Of a stretch of 64,000 nucleotides of DNA, positions 51,744 through 60,890 are shown piece by piece. Source of the DNA: Halobacteriovorax marinus SJ. GTDB taxonomy: Bacteria > Bdellovibrionota > Bacteriovoracia > Bacteriovoracales > Bacteriovoracaceae. The DNA lies in NCBI RefSeq assembly GCF_000210915.2, contig NC_016620.1, forward strand, positions 3,162,001 through 3,226,000. The letters run 5' to 3'. The position numbers and the translations under genes were made by a program. The stretch's first letter is position 1. Each line of letters begins with the position of its first letter. The notes under the pieces are model-generated. The model saw nothing but the letters and a program-made list of their open reading frames with translations. It made no database searches and was not told where the DNA came from.

Positions 51744-52955
51744 TCAACAAGTTAACTCATTTAATTTCTTACAATCAATATCCTTCTCAAAACGAGTCTT
51801 AACAAAATAATATACCACTAGGGATGCAAGAATCCATAAAACCCCACTCATGCCAAATAAGATATCTACTCCTAAACGATCGAAAACAATTCCTCCAAAG
51901 AAGGAACCTATTGCGGCTGAAGTCTGTACCGCGGCGACATAAAGACCACCAATTGTTTCAGTATTCTCAGGAGCTATTTTGGGTCCCCATTTTGACCACG
52001 ATACAGGGATAGGAGCAAAGCAAAAACCTAAGAGAAAAATCAATATTCCAGTTATAGCAATCGTGCTGCTGGTAAGAGTAAGGCAAAAGCTTGTCAAAGC
52101 TAAAAGTATTGGGGAAATAATCATTGTCCCTCCGAGACTCCTATTTACGAGTTTTGCTGCCTGTAAACTACCGATAAAATAAGCTAAATCAAATACAAGG
52201 AACATGATTGATATGTCGTGCCCCTCTAAGTTTATCTTTTGCTCAAGATAGGGACGCAGAAAAGTTAAAGTTGCAAAACGCCCACAAAAAGTAAGCCCTA
52301 TTGCAATCATTCCACTTCTAACGGAGCCTTTATTAAAAACCTTTATTATTGTTCCAAGCCTAATTTCACCAAGAGGTTTTAAGTGCGGCATACTGTAAAT
52401 TATCCATCCAACGCCAAGAATCCCAATCACTGAATTTAAATAGAAAACATTCCTCCATCCTATTATTTCACCTAGAAAACTACCAAGAGGTGCTGCAAGC
52501 ATAGCCGAAAATGAAGCACTCCCAAATATAATTGAAAGCGCCTTCGCTACATTCTTTTCCTCTACAATTCGTATGGCAATTGCTGTTGACATAGACCAGA
52601 ATCCACCGAGCGCAACTCCTAGCATTACTCTTCCGACTAAAATTGTTGAAAAGCTGCTTGATGAACCAACAATTACACTAGAAATAAATGTGAGTAATGA
52701 AAAGCCAATGAGAACATTTCTTCTATTTAGACTTCTCGTTAGATATGCACAAAAGAGACTTGATAAAACTGCGAAAATCGAAGTTACAGTCACAGTTTGT
52801 CCTGCAACACCTTCAGTTATATTTAAATCTTTCGCAATTGGAGTCAAAAGACCAGTTGGTAAAAACTCCCCAATCATAATTGACGAAACTCCAAAGGCCA
52901 AAGCCCAAATTCCTCCCCATGAGTTTTTATTTTTTATTGAAACTTCATCCACCAT
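51744..52955 (-). CDS. MFS transporter, DHA1 (AraJ-like) type
   Basis: This is a 403-residue inner-membrane transporter with twelve predicted helices. The N-terminal half has the motif-A-like loop YLTRSLNRRNVLI between helices 2 and 3 and GRVMLGVALGGFWSMSTAIAIRIV. The family covers sugar or drug efflux proteins of the AraJ/YdhP group. AGGAC lies 6 nt before the ATG, which sits inside the end of the metallohydrolase gene (22-bp overlap). Substrate specificity cannot be read. Confidence 0.9.
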   Translation of the reverse strand: MVDEVSIKNKNSWGGIWALAFGVSSIMIGEFLPTGLLTPIAKDLNITEGVAGQTVTVTSIFAVLSSLFCAYLTRSLNRRNVLIGFSLLTFISSVIVGSSSSFSTILVGRVMLGVALGGFWSMSTAIAIRIVEEKNVAKALSIIFGSASFSAMLAAPLGSFLGEIIGWRNVFYLNSVIGILGVGWIIYSMPHLKPLGEIRLGTIIKVFNKGSVRSGMIAIGLTFCGRFATLTFLRPYLEQKINLEGHDISIMFLVFDLAYFIGSLQAAKLVNRSLGGTMIISPILLALTSFCLTLTSSTIAITGILIFLLGFCFAPIPVSWSKWGPKIAPENTETIGGLYVAAVQTSAAIGSFFGGIVFDRLGVDILFGMSGVLWILASLVVYYFVKTRFEKDIDCKKLNELTC

Positions 52956-54073
52956 CTTTTTGTCCTATAATCTTCACTCACCTCTACAATTTCACCAATA
53001 TTGGGCATAATGATCGGAAAATTTCTTTCTACTGAATAATCATAAATTTTTTGTGCCGGTTCAAACCATGAATGTGTCGACAAAGTAAAAGCGCCCCAAT
53101 GTACAGGAAAGAATATCTTCGCCTTGAGATCGTAAAAAGCTTCAACCCCTTGCTCCGGCAAAAGGTGGACTTCCTCCCAGTTTTTGTTATATTGGCCATT
53201 ATCAAAGAATGCGATATCAAATGGTCCATATTTTTCACCGATTTCTTTAAAATGAATGTCGTACCCAGAATCACCGCTAAAGAATATTCTCTTCTTCACA
53301 TTTTTAATTATCCAACCGGCCCACAAAGTTGAGTTCTTATTACTAAATGAACGACCAGAAAAATGTTGAGCAGGAGTGGCCACAAACTCGATATCATCAA
53401 ACTCTAGCTTATCCCACCAATCGAATTCATTAATACTTGATTTTTCAATTCCCCACCCCTCAAGATGTGCTCCAACACCAAGGGGGACCATGAACTTTGT
53501 ATCTTTGTCCCGAAAGAACTTTATAGTTGGCATATCCAAATGATCATAATGGTCATGAGAAATTAGGACGTAATCGATCCTAGGCAATTCTTCTAAACTT
53601 AGCGGCGAGGATTGAAATCTTCTTACAATGAAAAAAAAAGGAGAAGCAAACTCCGATACAATAGGGTCGACTAGAATCGTTTTACCACTGATATTTATTA
53701 AAAAGGAAGAGTGTCCAAACCATATAACCTTTAGCTTGTCGGATGGTTTTAAAAACTCACCTAAATTTGGTTTTAAAACTGGAAGTCTGTCTAATGGTTT
53801 TCGTTGATTTTCGTTGCCAAAGAAAAAACTAATCCATGCTCCTGCTTCATTCTTTCTTTTTGCCATCCTTTCATTCATTTTTTCTAAAGCTTCCTGGTCT
53901 CTATTTATAAAATTTTCCGTGGAAGTATCAAAATGATCAGAACTTGCGAATCGCTCACGGTCTTCTTGATTTGGATTTGAGCCTAAGGATAAAAAGGCAT
54001 AGCTTAAAAGATAAATAATAAATACAAATATAATTAAACTAGTTAATATTGATATATTCTTAACTCTATTCAT
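52934..54073 (-). CDS. membrane-anchored MBL-fold metallohydrolase (NAPE-PLD/UlaG-like)
   Basis: This is a 379-residue protein. An N-terminal membrane helix (about 7-29) anchors a metallo-beta-lactamase domain. Metal ligands are in ISHDHYDHLDMPT (HxHxDH), ATPAQHFSGRS, FSGDSGYDIH and FFPVHWGAFTLSTHSW. The HFSGR and SGDSGYD elements resemble N-acylphosphatidylethanolamine phospholipase D-type proteins. GGGG precedes the ATG by 5 nt. It lies in the island operon between the alpha/beta hydrolase and MFS genes. Confidence 0.88.
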   Translation of the reverse strand: MNRVKNISILTSLIIFVFIIYLLSYAFLSLGSNPNQEDRERFASSDHFDTSTENFINRDQEALEKMNERMAKRKNEAGAWISFFFGNENQRKPLDRLPVLKPNLGEFLKPSDKLKVIWFGHSSFLINISGKTILVDPIVSEFASPFFFIVRRFQSSPLSLEELPRIDYVLISHDHYDHLDMPTIKFFRDKDTKFMVPLGVGAHLEGWGIEKSSINEFDWWDKLEFDDIEFVATPAQHFSGRSFSNKNSTLWAGWIIKNVKKRIFFSGDSGYDIHFKEIGEKYGPFDIAFFDNGQYNKNWEEVHLLPEQGVEAFYDLKAKIFFPVHWGAFTLSTHSWFEPAQKIYDYSVERNFPIIMPNIGEIVEVSEDYRTKRWWMKFQ

Positions 54074-54138
54074 TTATGCCCCGTTATACTTTAACCCTAA
54101 AGCAGATGCCTCAGGGTTTTAGCTTTAAAACTTTACGA

Positions 54139-55182
54139 TTATTTCAAATTTGTTTTGAAGAAAGTTGTAATTTTATCAAAAGGAATCTTGTCCACTTGAT
54201 CATATAGATCGACGTGACTAGCACCTTTCACAATCACCAGCTCTTTAGGCTCGGCAGCGGCTGCATAAGCAGTTTCGCTAAAGTAGCGAGAGTGAGCTTT
54301 TTCACCGTGAATAAAAAGAGCCGGTCTTGGAGAGATTTCCTTAATGTAAGTCAATAACGGAAAATTCATGAAAGATAAGGACGTAGTCTGTGTCCAAGCA
54401 TTACCAGAATTGACCGAACGCTTATGATATCCACGCTGAGCAGACATGTAATAGTTGTGATAGTCCACTAAGAACTGTGCTTCGCCACCTTTCAGTTCAT
54501 TGTAAGGGGGTTGGTAAGCTGGAGTTCCCGTTTCTGCATCTTTCCAGCGCTGCTGGCCCAGTTGCTCTAATGTTTTCGTGCGCTGTTCGAGTGTCACGCT
54601 GTCGTTGTAGCCTTTAGACATAACTCGCGACATATCGTACATCGTACTCGATACAACCGCTTTAATACGCTTATCGACGGCCGCTGCACTTAGGGCCATC
54701 CCACCCCAACCACAAATTCCGATAACGCCAATTCGGCTTCGATCAACGAAAGATTGCAGACCAAGAAAATCTACAGCTGCACTAAAATCTTCGGTACTGA
54801 TGTCAGGCGAAGTGACATTGCGTAGCTCTCCACTGCTTTCGCCAGTGTAAGAAGGATCGAAGGCAAGCGTGATGAATCCACGTTCTGCCATTGTTTGTGC
54901 ATAGAGGCCTGATGCCTGCTCTTTGACTGCTCCAAAGGGACCACCAACAGCAAGAGCTGATAGTTTTTTGCCATCAACGTCCTTTGGAATGTATAAATCT
55001 CCAACAAGAGTGATTCCATATCTGTTTTTAAAAGTTACTTTCCTATGTTCTACTTTATCACTTTTGGCAAAAGTCTTATCCCATTCATTTGTTAGTTTCA
55101 ATTTGCCTCCTCCTGCACTTGAACAAGCAACAACTCCAAGCAGAGTTGAACCAAGTAACAATCTTCTTAGTATTGTTTTCAT
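54139..55182 (-). CDS. alpha/beta hydrolase lipoprotein with Cys at the nucleophile position
   Basis: This is a 347-residue protein with a lipobox (GSTLLGVVACSS). The alpha/beta hydrolase core has LAVGGPFGAVKEQ (oxyanion loop), LAFDPSYTGESSG, GVIGICGWGGMALSAAA (nucleophile elbow with Cys in place of Ser) and a C-terminal VKGASHVDLYD (catalytic His). The Cys nucleophile recalls dienelactone hydrolases and the YcjY-type group. AGGAGG precedes the ATG. Codons are clearly more G+C-rich than those of nearby chromosomal genes, which suggests recent transfer. It starts 12 nt after the alcohol dehydrogenase gene. Confidence 0.85.
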   Translation of the reverse strand: MKTILRRLLLGSTLLGVVACSSAGGGKLKLTNEWDKTFAKSDKVEHRKVTFKNRYGITLVGDLYIPKDVDGKKLSALAVGGPFGAVKEQASGLYAQTMAERGFITLAFDPSYTGESSGELRNVTSPDISTEDFSAAVDFLGLQSFVDRSRIGVIGICGWGGMALSAAAVDKRIKAVVSSTMYDMSRVMSKGYNDSVTLEQRTKTLEQLGQQRWKDAETGTPAYQPPYNELKGGEAQFLVDYHNYYMSAQRGYHKRSVNSGNAWTQTTSLSFMNFPLLTYIKEISPRPALFIHGEKAHSRYFSETAYAAAAEPKELVIVKGASHVDLYDQVDKIPFDKITTFFKTNLK

Positions 55183-55194
55183 ATTCCTAACCTC

Positions 55195-56244
55195 CTATAG
55201 CGTTGCCATATCAATTACAAATCGATAACGGACATCACTTGTTAATACACGTTCATAAGCTTCGTTTACTTTTTGAGCAGCAATTACTTCAATCTCTGGA
55301 GTGATGTTGTGCTCTCCACAAAATTTTAGCATCTCTTGAGTTTCCTTAATTCCACCAATCCCTGATCCTGCATAAGTTCTTCGCATGAGAATTAGAGAAA
55401 AAGGGTGGATACTTAATGGCTTCTCTGGCGCTCCAACAGACACAAGAGCTCCATCTAACTTTAGAAGAGAAAAGTAGCTAGACATATCAATATCAGACAC
55501 AGCAATTGTATTGATAATAAGATCAAAGCGAAGAGCATTTTTCTCTAATGCTCCTTCTTCTGCTGTTATGATAAAATCATCTGCGCCTAAATGTTTTGCA
55601 TCTTTGCGCTTTGACTCTGATCTACTAAGAACTGTGACATCTGCACCCATCGCTTTTGCTAGTTTAACAGCCATATGCCCAAGGCCCCCTAGGCCCATGA
55701 CCGCAACTTTTTTACCTGGCCCAGCATTCCAATGTCTTAAAGGTGAATATGTTGTGATTCCCGCACATAAAAGAGGTGCTGCTTTATCAAGCGGTAAATT
55801 ATCAGGAATTTTTAAAACGAAATCTTCATTGACTACGATTCTGTCAGAGTAGCCTCCTTGAGTGACTCCTGATCCATCTCTTTCAATAGAACCATAAGTC
55901 ATTGTGTTTCCATCGACACAATAATTTTCAAGGTCGGCTTTGCAGTGAGAGCATTCTCTGCATGAATCGACCATGCAGCCAACTCCTACTCGATCTCCAA
56001 CTTTATACTTTGTCACACCTGATCCAACTTGAATCACAATGCCTGCGATCTCATGCCCTGGAACCATAGGAAATGGAGAGCCCATTCCCCATTCATCTCT
56101 AGTCATATGGATATCTGAGTGGCAAATACCGCAATACTTGATATCAATCACCACATCCTTAGTCTTCGGATCCCTACGTTCAAATGTGTATCGCTCTAAA
56201 GGTGCCTTTGGTTTTAAAGCTGCAATAGAATTAGTCTTAATCAT
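55195..56244 (-). CDS. zinc-dependent alcohol/aldehyde dehydrogenase (YahK/cinnamyl-ADH type)
   Basis: This is a 349-residue medium-chain dehydrogenase. The catalytic zinc site is in [18 protein letters not shown] and [10 protein letters not shown], with the third ligand in [12 protein letters not shown]. The structural zinc is held by [15 protein letters not shown]. The NADP-binding motif is [20 protein letters not shown], followed by [11 protein letters not shown], whose Ser/Arg favour NADPH. The ATG at 56244 has GGAGG 5 nt upstream. It is the first gene of the operon divergent from the LysR regulator and presumably its main target. Confidence 0.92.
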   Translation of the reverse strand: MIKTNSIAALKPKAPLERYTFERRDPKTKDVVIDIKYCGICHSDIHMTRDEWGMGSPFPMVPGHEIAGIVIQVGSGVTKYKVGDRVGVGCMVDSCRECSHCKADLENYCVDGNTMTYGSIERDGSGVTQGGYSDRIVVNEDFVLKIPDNLPLDKAAPLLCAGITTYSPLRHWNAGPGKKVAVMGLGGLGHMAVKLAKAMGADVTVLSRSESKRKDAKHLGADDFIITAEEGALEKNALRFDLIINTIAVSDIDMSSYFSLLKLDGALVSVGAPEKPLSIHPFSLILMRRTYAGSGIGGIKETQEMLKFCGEHNITPEIEVIAAQKVNEAYERVLTSDVRYRFVIDMATL

Positions 56245-56333
56245 TTCGACCTCCAAACAAGTATTATTTTAGACTAGATTACAGTTTCGATAAATGGCAC
56301 AATGGACAATGAATCATTAACGAGGACGCAATA

Positions 56334-57254
56334 ATGGACAAGAATAGATTTGATGGGCTCATCGCCTTAAAATTAGTCGCTGAGAACCAAAGCTTTAAAG
56401 CCGCAGCTGAATTACTTAATATTTCAACACCAGCAATAAGTCGTATTATTGCCCAGCTTGAAGAAAGCATGGGCGTCACCTTGTTAACGAGAACAACTCG
56501 ATCTGTTAGGCTAACTAATGCCGGAGCAATCTTCTTGGAACAAGTATCTCCTGCAATGGAGCAAATTCTGAAGGCCCAAGACTTCATTAAAACCTATGGT
56601 GAAAAGCCATCTGGGCCTTTGCGAATAAATACGCCCGTTATCTTTTATCAACACTACCTCAAAGACTTCATTAAAAAATTTCTAATTAAATATCCAGAAA
56701 TACAATTAGAGATTTTTTCAGATGATCAAGCTACAAATATCTTTGAGCGCGGTTTTGATGCAGGCATTAGAGCAGACGACATCATCGCAAAAGATTTAAT
56801 TGCTTTTAAATTATTTGGGCCAATAGATTTTGTTACAGTTGCATCCCCTAACTATTTTAAAGAATTTGGAAGACCTATGCATCCGAAAGATCTTCTTGAA
56901 CATAACTGTATTACCTTAAGATTTGGTTCTGGCTCCGGCATATATGACAAATGGGAGTTTGAAGAAAAAGGCAAAGAATTCAACGTTAAGATTCATGGCA
57001 ATCTCATTTTAAATAACTCTGAAAACATCAGACAAGCGGCACTTATAGGGCAAGGTATCGTTTACACAGAAAAAGGTTGTGTTGAAGAAGACCTAAAGGC
57101 AGGACGCTTAGAAATTGTCTTGAATAAATATAAATGTCAAAGTACCGGCTTCTATCTCTACTATCCTCATAAGACTCAAATTTCGCCGGCACTAAGGGCA
57201 TTTATTGAATTTTTTAAAGAAGTAAAGCAACGTGAAAGATTAAGTAGAAAATAA
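56334..57254 (+). CDS. LysR-family transcriptional regulator
   Basis: This is a 306-residue regulator. The N-terminal winged helix-turn-helix reads FKAAAELLNISTPAISRIIAQLEESMGVTLLTRTTRSVRLT. The substrate-binding domain starts at about 90 (GPLRINTPVIFYQHYLKDFI). It is divergent from the alcohol dehydrogenase operon with about 90 nt between them, the classic LysR layout, so it likely activates that operon in response to a metabolite. A hairpin follows its stop. It belongs to the CrgA/DmlR-like subgroup by general look only. Confidence 0.92.
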   Translation: MDKNRFDGLIALKLVAENQSFKAAAELLNISTPAISRIIAQLEESMGVTLLTRTTRSVRLTNAGAIFLEQVSPAMEQILKAQDFIKTYGEKPSGPLRINTPVIFYQHYLKDFIKKFLIKYPEIQLEIFSDDQATNIFERGFDAGIRADDIIAKDLIAFKLFGPIDFVTVASPNYFKEFGRPMHPKDLLEHNCITLRFGSGSGIYDKWEFEEKGKEFNVKIHGNLILNNSENIRQAALIGQGIVYTEKGCVEEDLKAGRLEIVLNKYKCQSTGFYLYYPHKTQISPALRAFIEFFKEVKQRERLSRK

Positions 57255-57300
57255 ATTCAACTAGCCAAGATCAGAGTGACTCTATGGTAATGAGGTCTTG

Positions 57301-57321
57301 GCACTAACTTGAAATTAGTGC
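57301..57321. terminator. hairpin after LysR gene
   Basis: GCACTAA and TTAGTGC form a 7-bp stem with a 7-nt loop 46 nt after the LysR stop, followed by an AT-rich tract with no long T-run. Confidence 0.45.
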
Positions 57322-57349
57322 ATTTAAATAGTGCAAAAAATATCGCACA

Positions 57350-57361
57350 AAAAATGGTCGG
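57350..57361. repeat. attachment-site-like direct repeat, right copy (tRNA-Pro 3' end)
   Basis: AAAAATGGTCGG here is the CCA end and discriminator of tRNA-Pro(TGG) plus the T-run after it, identical to the copy at 50317-50328. Confidence 0.45.
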
Positions 57362-57429
57362 AGTGATAGGATTTGAACCTACGACCCCCTGCTCCCAAAG
57401 CAGGTGCGCTACCCCTGCGCTACACTCCG
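57355..57429 (-). tRNA. tRNA-Pro (anticodon TGG)
   Basis: This is a 75-nt cloverleaf. The acceptor stem CGGAGTG pairs with CACTCCG, followed by A and encoded CCA. The anticodon stem CCTGC/GCAGG encloses TTTGGGA, giving TGG for proline. The T-arm is GTAGGTTCAAATCCTAT. Its 3' end forms the right border of the putative island. Confidence 0.95.
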
Positions 57430-57471
57430 ACTGATTCTTTTTTATGAGAGATTTTTATAAGGCCTATTACA

Positions 57472-58056
57472 CTATTTGGCAATCCTTTCCTTGAAAAATT
57501 TCTCGGCCATTTTACAAGCGTTCGCTCTGTGAGAGTTTTCATTCTTCCACTCAGGCACCTGGGCCACAGTCTTAGACTCAAACTCACCTAAACCATGGAA
57601 TACAGGGTCATATCCAAAGCCATGATCACCAATGTAATTTTCTCCAATAAGGCCATTGAGTCTTCCCTCAAAAAAGAAAATTTCTTGAGGGTTTAAGTAA
57701 AAACAAAGAACACAAGTAAAGTGAGCTGCTCTATTCTCAATATCTTTCATTTTATCCAGTAAAAGCATTGCTCGATCTTTATCATCAAGACCTGGACCAC
57801 CAAACCTAGCTGAATAAATACCTAGCTCTTCTGGCAATGCCTGCACATTTAAGCCTGAATCATCTGCTAATACTGGAACTTGAAACTTATCATAATAGGC
57901 TTTCGCTTTTAGAAAAGCATTCTCATTATAGGTTGTGCCGTTTTCTTCGACCTCTAACTTTTCAGCCGCAGCACTTACTTCAATGATTGAAGTATCAAAT
58001 AACTCTGCAAACTCTTGCGCCTTATGAGCATTTCCCGAAGCCAATATAAATTTCAT
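57472..58056 (-). CDS. rdgB: non-canonical purine NTP pyrophosphatase (RdgB/HAM1)
   Basis: This is a 194-residue enzyme that hydrolyses ITP, dITP and XTP to the monophosphates, cleansing nucleotide pools. Signature segments are ILASGNAHKAQEFAELF (N-terminal), VLADDSGLNVQAL (metal-binding Asp pair), GIYSARFGG, HGFGYDPVF and the C-terminal SHRANACKM. The ATG overlaps the RNase PH stop by one base (TAATG), the common rph-rdgB pairing. Confidence 0.95.
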   Translation of the reverse strand: MKFILASGNAHKAQEFAELFDTSIIEVSAAAEKLEVEENGTTYNENAFLKAKAYYDKFQVPVLADDSGLNVQALPEELGIYSARFGGPGLDDKDRAMLLLDKMKDIENRAAHFTCVLCFYLNPQEIFFFEGRLNGLIGENYIGDHGFGYDPVFHGLGEFESKTVAQVPEWKNENSHRANACKMAEKFFKERIAK

Positions 58057-58760
58057 TAAGATAAAACCTTTTCTTGCTCTTTAAAAACAGATTGAATTGC
58101 TTCCGTAGCACACTCTAGGATCGCATTGAGTTCATCTCTTGAAAATGCTTCACCTTCTGCTGTTCCCTGAACTTCAATAAATTTTCCAGATTTAGTCATA
58201 ACGATATTCATATCTGTTTCACAAGTTGAATCCTCATCATAATTAAGGTCAGCAATAACTTTACCTGCAGAATTTATTCCAACACTAAGTGCCGCTAAAG
58301 GCTCCTTTATTGGTGTTTCTTCAATAAGACCAGACTCTAGTAATTTCTCGACTGCCATCTCAAGTGCAACATACGCCCCTGAAATAGATGTTGTACGAGT
58401 TCCACCATCAGCAACTAAGACATCACAATCAATTTGGATACTTCTCTCACCTAGCTTTTCAAGATCAATAATGGCCCTTAAGCTTCTTCCAATGAGTCGT
58501 TGAATCTCTTGTGTTCTCCCACTGACCTTACTTCTTTCTCTTCTATTTCTAGTATGAGTTGAAGACGGAAGCATAGAGTACTCAGCTGTAATCCAACCTT
58601 GTCCTTTATCCTTTAAGAACCTTGGAACACTTTCTTCAACTGTTGCAGTAATATGAACCTTAGTGTTTCCAAATTCTGCAATAACACTTCCTGCTGCATA
58701 AGGGTTAATTCCCGCTGTAAATTTAATATCTCTAGGCTGAGATCTTTCGATAATTGACAT
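58056..58760 (-). CDS. rph: ribonuclease PH
   Basis: This is a 234-residue phosphorolytic exoribonuclease that trims tRNA 3' ends. [21 protein letters not shown] is the typical N-terminus, followed by [62 protein letters not shown] (phosphate and active site) and [20 protein letters not shown] lies 9 nt before the ATG. It forms an operon with rdgB and adjoins the tRNA-Pro(TGG) gene region. Confidence 0.96.
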   Translation of the reverse strand: MSIIERSQPRDIKFTAGINPYAAGSVIAEFGNTKVHITATVEESVPRFLKDKGQGWITAEYSMLPSSTHTRNRRERSKVSGRTQEIQRLIGRSLRAIIDLEKLGERSIQIDCDVLVADGGTRTTSISGAYVALEMAVEKLLESGLIEETPIKEPLAALSVGINSAGKVIADLNYDEDSTCETDMNIVMTKSGKFIEVQGTAEGEAFSRDELNAILECATEAIQSVFKEQEKVLS

Positions 58761-58836
58761 GTTACTAACCCCTTTATAATGATTACATATTATTTTTACC
58801 TAAATAATAGAGAATTGAAAAGAAGGTCATTTTAAT

Positions 58837-59535
58837 ATGAATGAAAAGATTGAGCATCACCACTTAGAAATTTGCGAATCAACACAAATCACTTTGAAAG
58901 AAATTTTAGCTTCTAAAGATGAAGTAGAAAATATTCTTATAACTAGTGAGAAACAAACTCTAGGAAGAGGAAGAGGAACAAATAAGTGGGAATCAACTCC
59001 TAACTCAATTGCTATGAGCTTTAGTTTAAGGCCACATCCCGTCATCACTTTAACTTCCCTTGAACTCGGAGTTTTAATCTGTAGATACTTTCAAGGTGCT
59101 CAACTAAAGTTAAAATGGCCTAACGACATACTAAACTCAAAAGGTCTAAAGAGTGCCGGTATTCTGTGTCAAACATATAAAGATCATATCTTAGTTGGAC
59201 TAGGATTAAACTATGGAACAAGTGACGAAATAAAACCTTCAAAAGAATATAAATTTGGAAGAGGGTATATACACGAAGATAGTTTAACGAAAGAAAAGCT
59301 AATTAAAACTTCTAAGGAACTCTATCAATTCATTCTGGATAATCGAACTTCAACTAACGACTTTTCAAAAGAGTGGAGTTCATATTGTATTCATCAAAAT
59401 AAATCTGTAACGATTATTGATGATCAACGTAGAGATCAGGGACTATTTATTGGAATTGGAAAGAATGGGGAAGCCCTCTTAGAAAAAGAGGGTGCTATTA
59501 AAAGCGTCTATACAGGATCACTATATCTTGATTAG
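58837..59535 (+). CDS. birA: biotin-[acetyl-CoA-carboxylase] ligase, BirA catalytic type
   Basis: This is a 232-residue protein that activates biotin as biotinyl-AMP and attaches it to the carboxyl carrier protein. ESTQITLKEIL, then TLGRGRGTNKWES (the adenylate-binding GRGR loop), LKLKWPNDILNSKGLKSAGIL with the catalytic Lys, and VGLGLNYG are diagnostic. The N-terminal DNA-binding repressor domain of E. coli BirA is absent, so it is enzyme only. It overlaps the convergent receiver-protein gene by 4 bp. Confidence 0.92.
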   Translation: MNEKIEHHHLEICESTQITLKEILASKDEVENILITSEKQTLGRGRGTNKWESTPNSIAMSFSLRPHPVITLTSLELGVLICRYFQGAQLKLKWPNDILNSKGLKSAGILCQTYKDHILVGLGLNYGTSDEIKPSKEYKFGRGYIHEDSLTKEKLIKTSKELYQFILDNRTSTNDFSKEWSSYCIHQNKSVTIIDDQRRDQGLFIGIGKNGEALLEKEGAIKSVYTGSLYLD

Positions 59536-60836
59536 TGCTTAAGTGTACTTGTGATATCTTTAATTTCTTTCTTAATTAAATTCTCTGCTAAATCAGGTAT
59601 GACTTCCCAAGCAACTTGTTCAATCTTCTCTCTACAAAACTTTTGAACTAACTCTTCAAGAGCAGGAGTGATTGCGTCTTTTACTTGAGCTACAATTTCA
59701 TCTGTATCTATATTTAAGTCAATTGCAGGTGATCTATCATTTTCAAGTTGAGAAGGATTGATTGCATCAACAGAGTAACTCTCTTTCTCAGAGTCTATCT
59801 CACTTTCTAAGTCGGCAAAGATTTGATCAACTTCTTCTTCTGCAATATCGTCTAAATCTTCGATATTTGCTGAAGTTGCTGTGTCAAAAGAGTTTTCATT
59901 CTCAGAAAGCTCCTCTTCCACTTGAGCAGACTCTTCATCTACGGCCCAGAAGTCTTCCTTATCTATTTCATCTTCTAGTGAAGCATGTTCTTGTACGTTT
60001 TGTGATTGAAATTCTTGTGGCATTTGAAATGAAGGATCAGTTGCATCAAGATCTTCTTCAACTTCGACATCATCAATTTCACTAGCAGATATACTTGAGT
60101 CTGAATCTGGGTAATCCATATCTTCATCAGAAGGTAGACTTGATTCAGATTCAACTTCTTCTGCAGAAGACTCTTGAGCTTCTATCTTAGGAGGGAATAC
60201 CCCAAATTTATTTTCTGCACCAATTACATTAGGAACTTCAATTCCCCAACCTTTCATCTCTTCACTGAGAGCATCTTCGGCCTGTGCTTCATCAAACACT
60301 AGTTCCTCTGGCTCTTGATCAGATTTAGAAAGTGTTGCACTAGAATTGTCAGATGGTTTAGGTGAATCAACTACCCAATCATCTCCAATAATATCTTCTT
60401 CAACTTCATCTTGAATTTCTTCATTATATGATGATTCTTCTTCATCTAGATTAATGTCTGCAAGATCTCCTCTATTATCTAGGAGCATGCGACACTTCTG
60501 AATAAACTTTTCACTCTCAAATGGCTTTACAATTTTATCGCCAATACCTGAGTCTGATAATTGATAATCATCAATCGAATCAAAAGTTCCAAGCATTGCT
60601 AGGATTTCACTATTACTTGAAATTCCTTTAATTTTCTTCGCGAGATCATAACCTGAAAGAGATTCAGATAGATTAAAGTCCAGTAGGATTAAATCAAACT
60701 CTGATGACTCCACTTTCTTAATAAGATCACTCTCATTGAGACACTCAACTAATTCATAATCTGTATTAGAAAGAGTGATTGCTATAACTTTTTGAATTGT
60801 AAGACTGTCGTCAGCGACTAATATTTTTTCTGCCAT
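59532..60836 (-). CDS. receiver-domain protein with long acidic linker and PopZ-like C-terminal helix
   Basis: This is a 434-residue protein. The receiver (residues about 3-118) has ILVADDSLTIQKVIA, the phosphoacceptor in LILLDFNLSES and KPFES. About 250 highly acidic, low-complexity residues follow. The last 60 residues (EELVQKFCREKIEQVAWEVI then PDLAENLIKKEIKDI) resemble the C-terminal segments of PopZ/DUF2497 and of polar response regulators in delta-proteobacteria. That suggests localisation to a pole or to other proteins rather than DNA binding. A TTG 18 nt upstream is an alternative start. The PP2C and FHA genes lie upstream in the same orientation. Confidence 0.8.
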   Translation of the reverse strand: MAEKILVADDSLTIQKVIAITLSNTDYELVECLNESDLIKKVESSEFDLILLDFNLSESLSGYDLAKKIKGISSNSEILAMLGTFDSIDDYQLSDSGIGDKIVKPFESEKFIQKCRMLLDNRGDLADINLDEEESSYNEEIQDEVEEDIIGDDWVVDSPKPSDNSSATLSKSDQEPEELVFDEAQAEDALSEEMKGWGIEVPNVIGAENKFGVFPPKIEAQESSAEEVESESSLPSDEDMDYPDSDSSISASEIDDVEVEEDLDATDPSFQMPQEFQSQNVQEHASLEDEIDKEDFWAVDEESAQVEEELSENENSFDTATSANIEDLDDIAEEEVDQIFADLESEIDSEKESYSVDAINPSQLENDRSPAIDLNIDTDEIVAQVKDAITPALEELVQKFCREKIEQVAWEVIPDLAENLIKKEIKDITSTLKH

Positions 60837-60890
60837 ATAGATATTGTCACTCAATTTCGTCCGGTAAGCAACTGATTATTAATACAATGG

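Larger units (their letters stand above)
50317..57361. mobile_element. putative 7-kb genomic island at the 3' end of tRNA-Pro(TGG)
   Basis: A 12-bp copy of the tRNA-Pro 3' end (AAAAATGGTCGG, the minus-strand CCGACCA plus T-run) at 50317-50328 repeats at 57350-57361, where it is the end of tRNA-Pro(TGG). Between them are a recombinase-domain gene, a small membrane peptide and a LysR-controlled operon of metabolic genes. At least one of these (54139-55182) is visibly more G+C-rich than the neighbouring chromosome. No full integrase is present, so this would be a decayed or passive element. Confidence 0.5.

Noticed and set aside
54074-54138. Possible terminator between the alpha/beta hydrolase and metallohydrolase genes
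   Set aside because: AACCCT/AGGGTT pairs only 6 bp over a 14-nt loop and has no T-run, so I do not call it.
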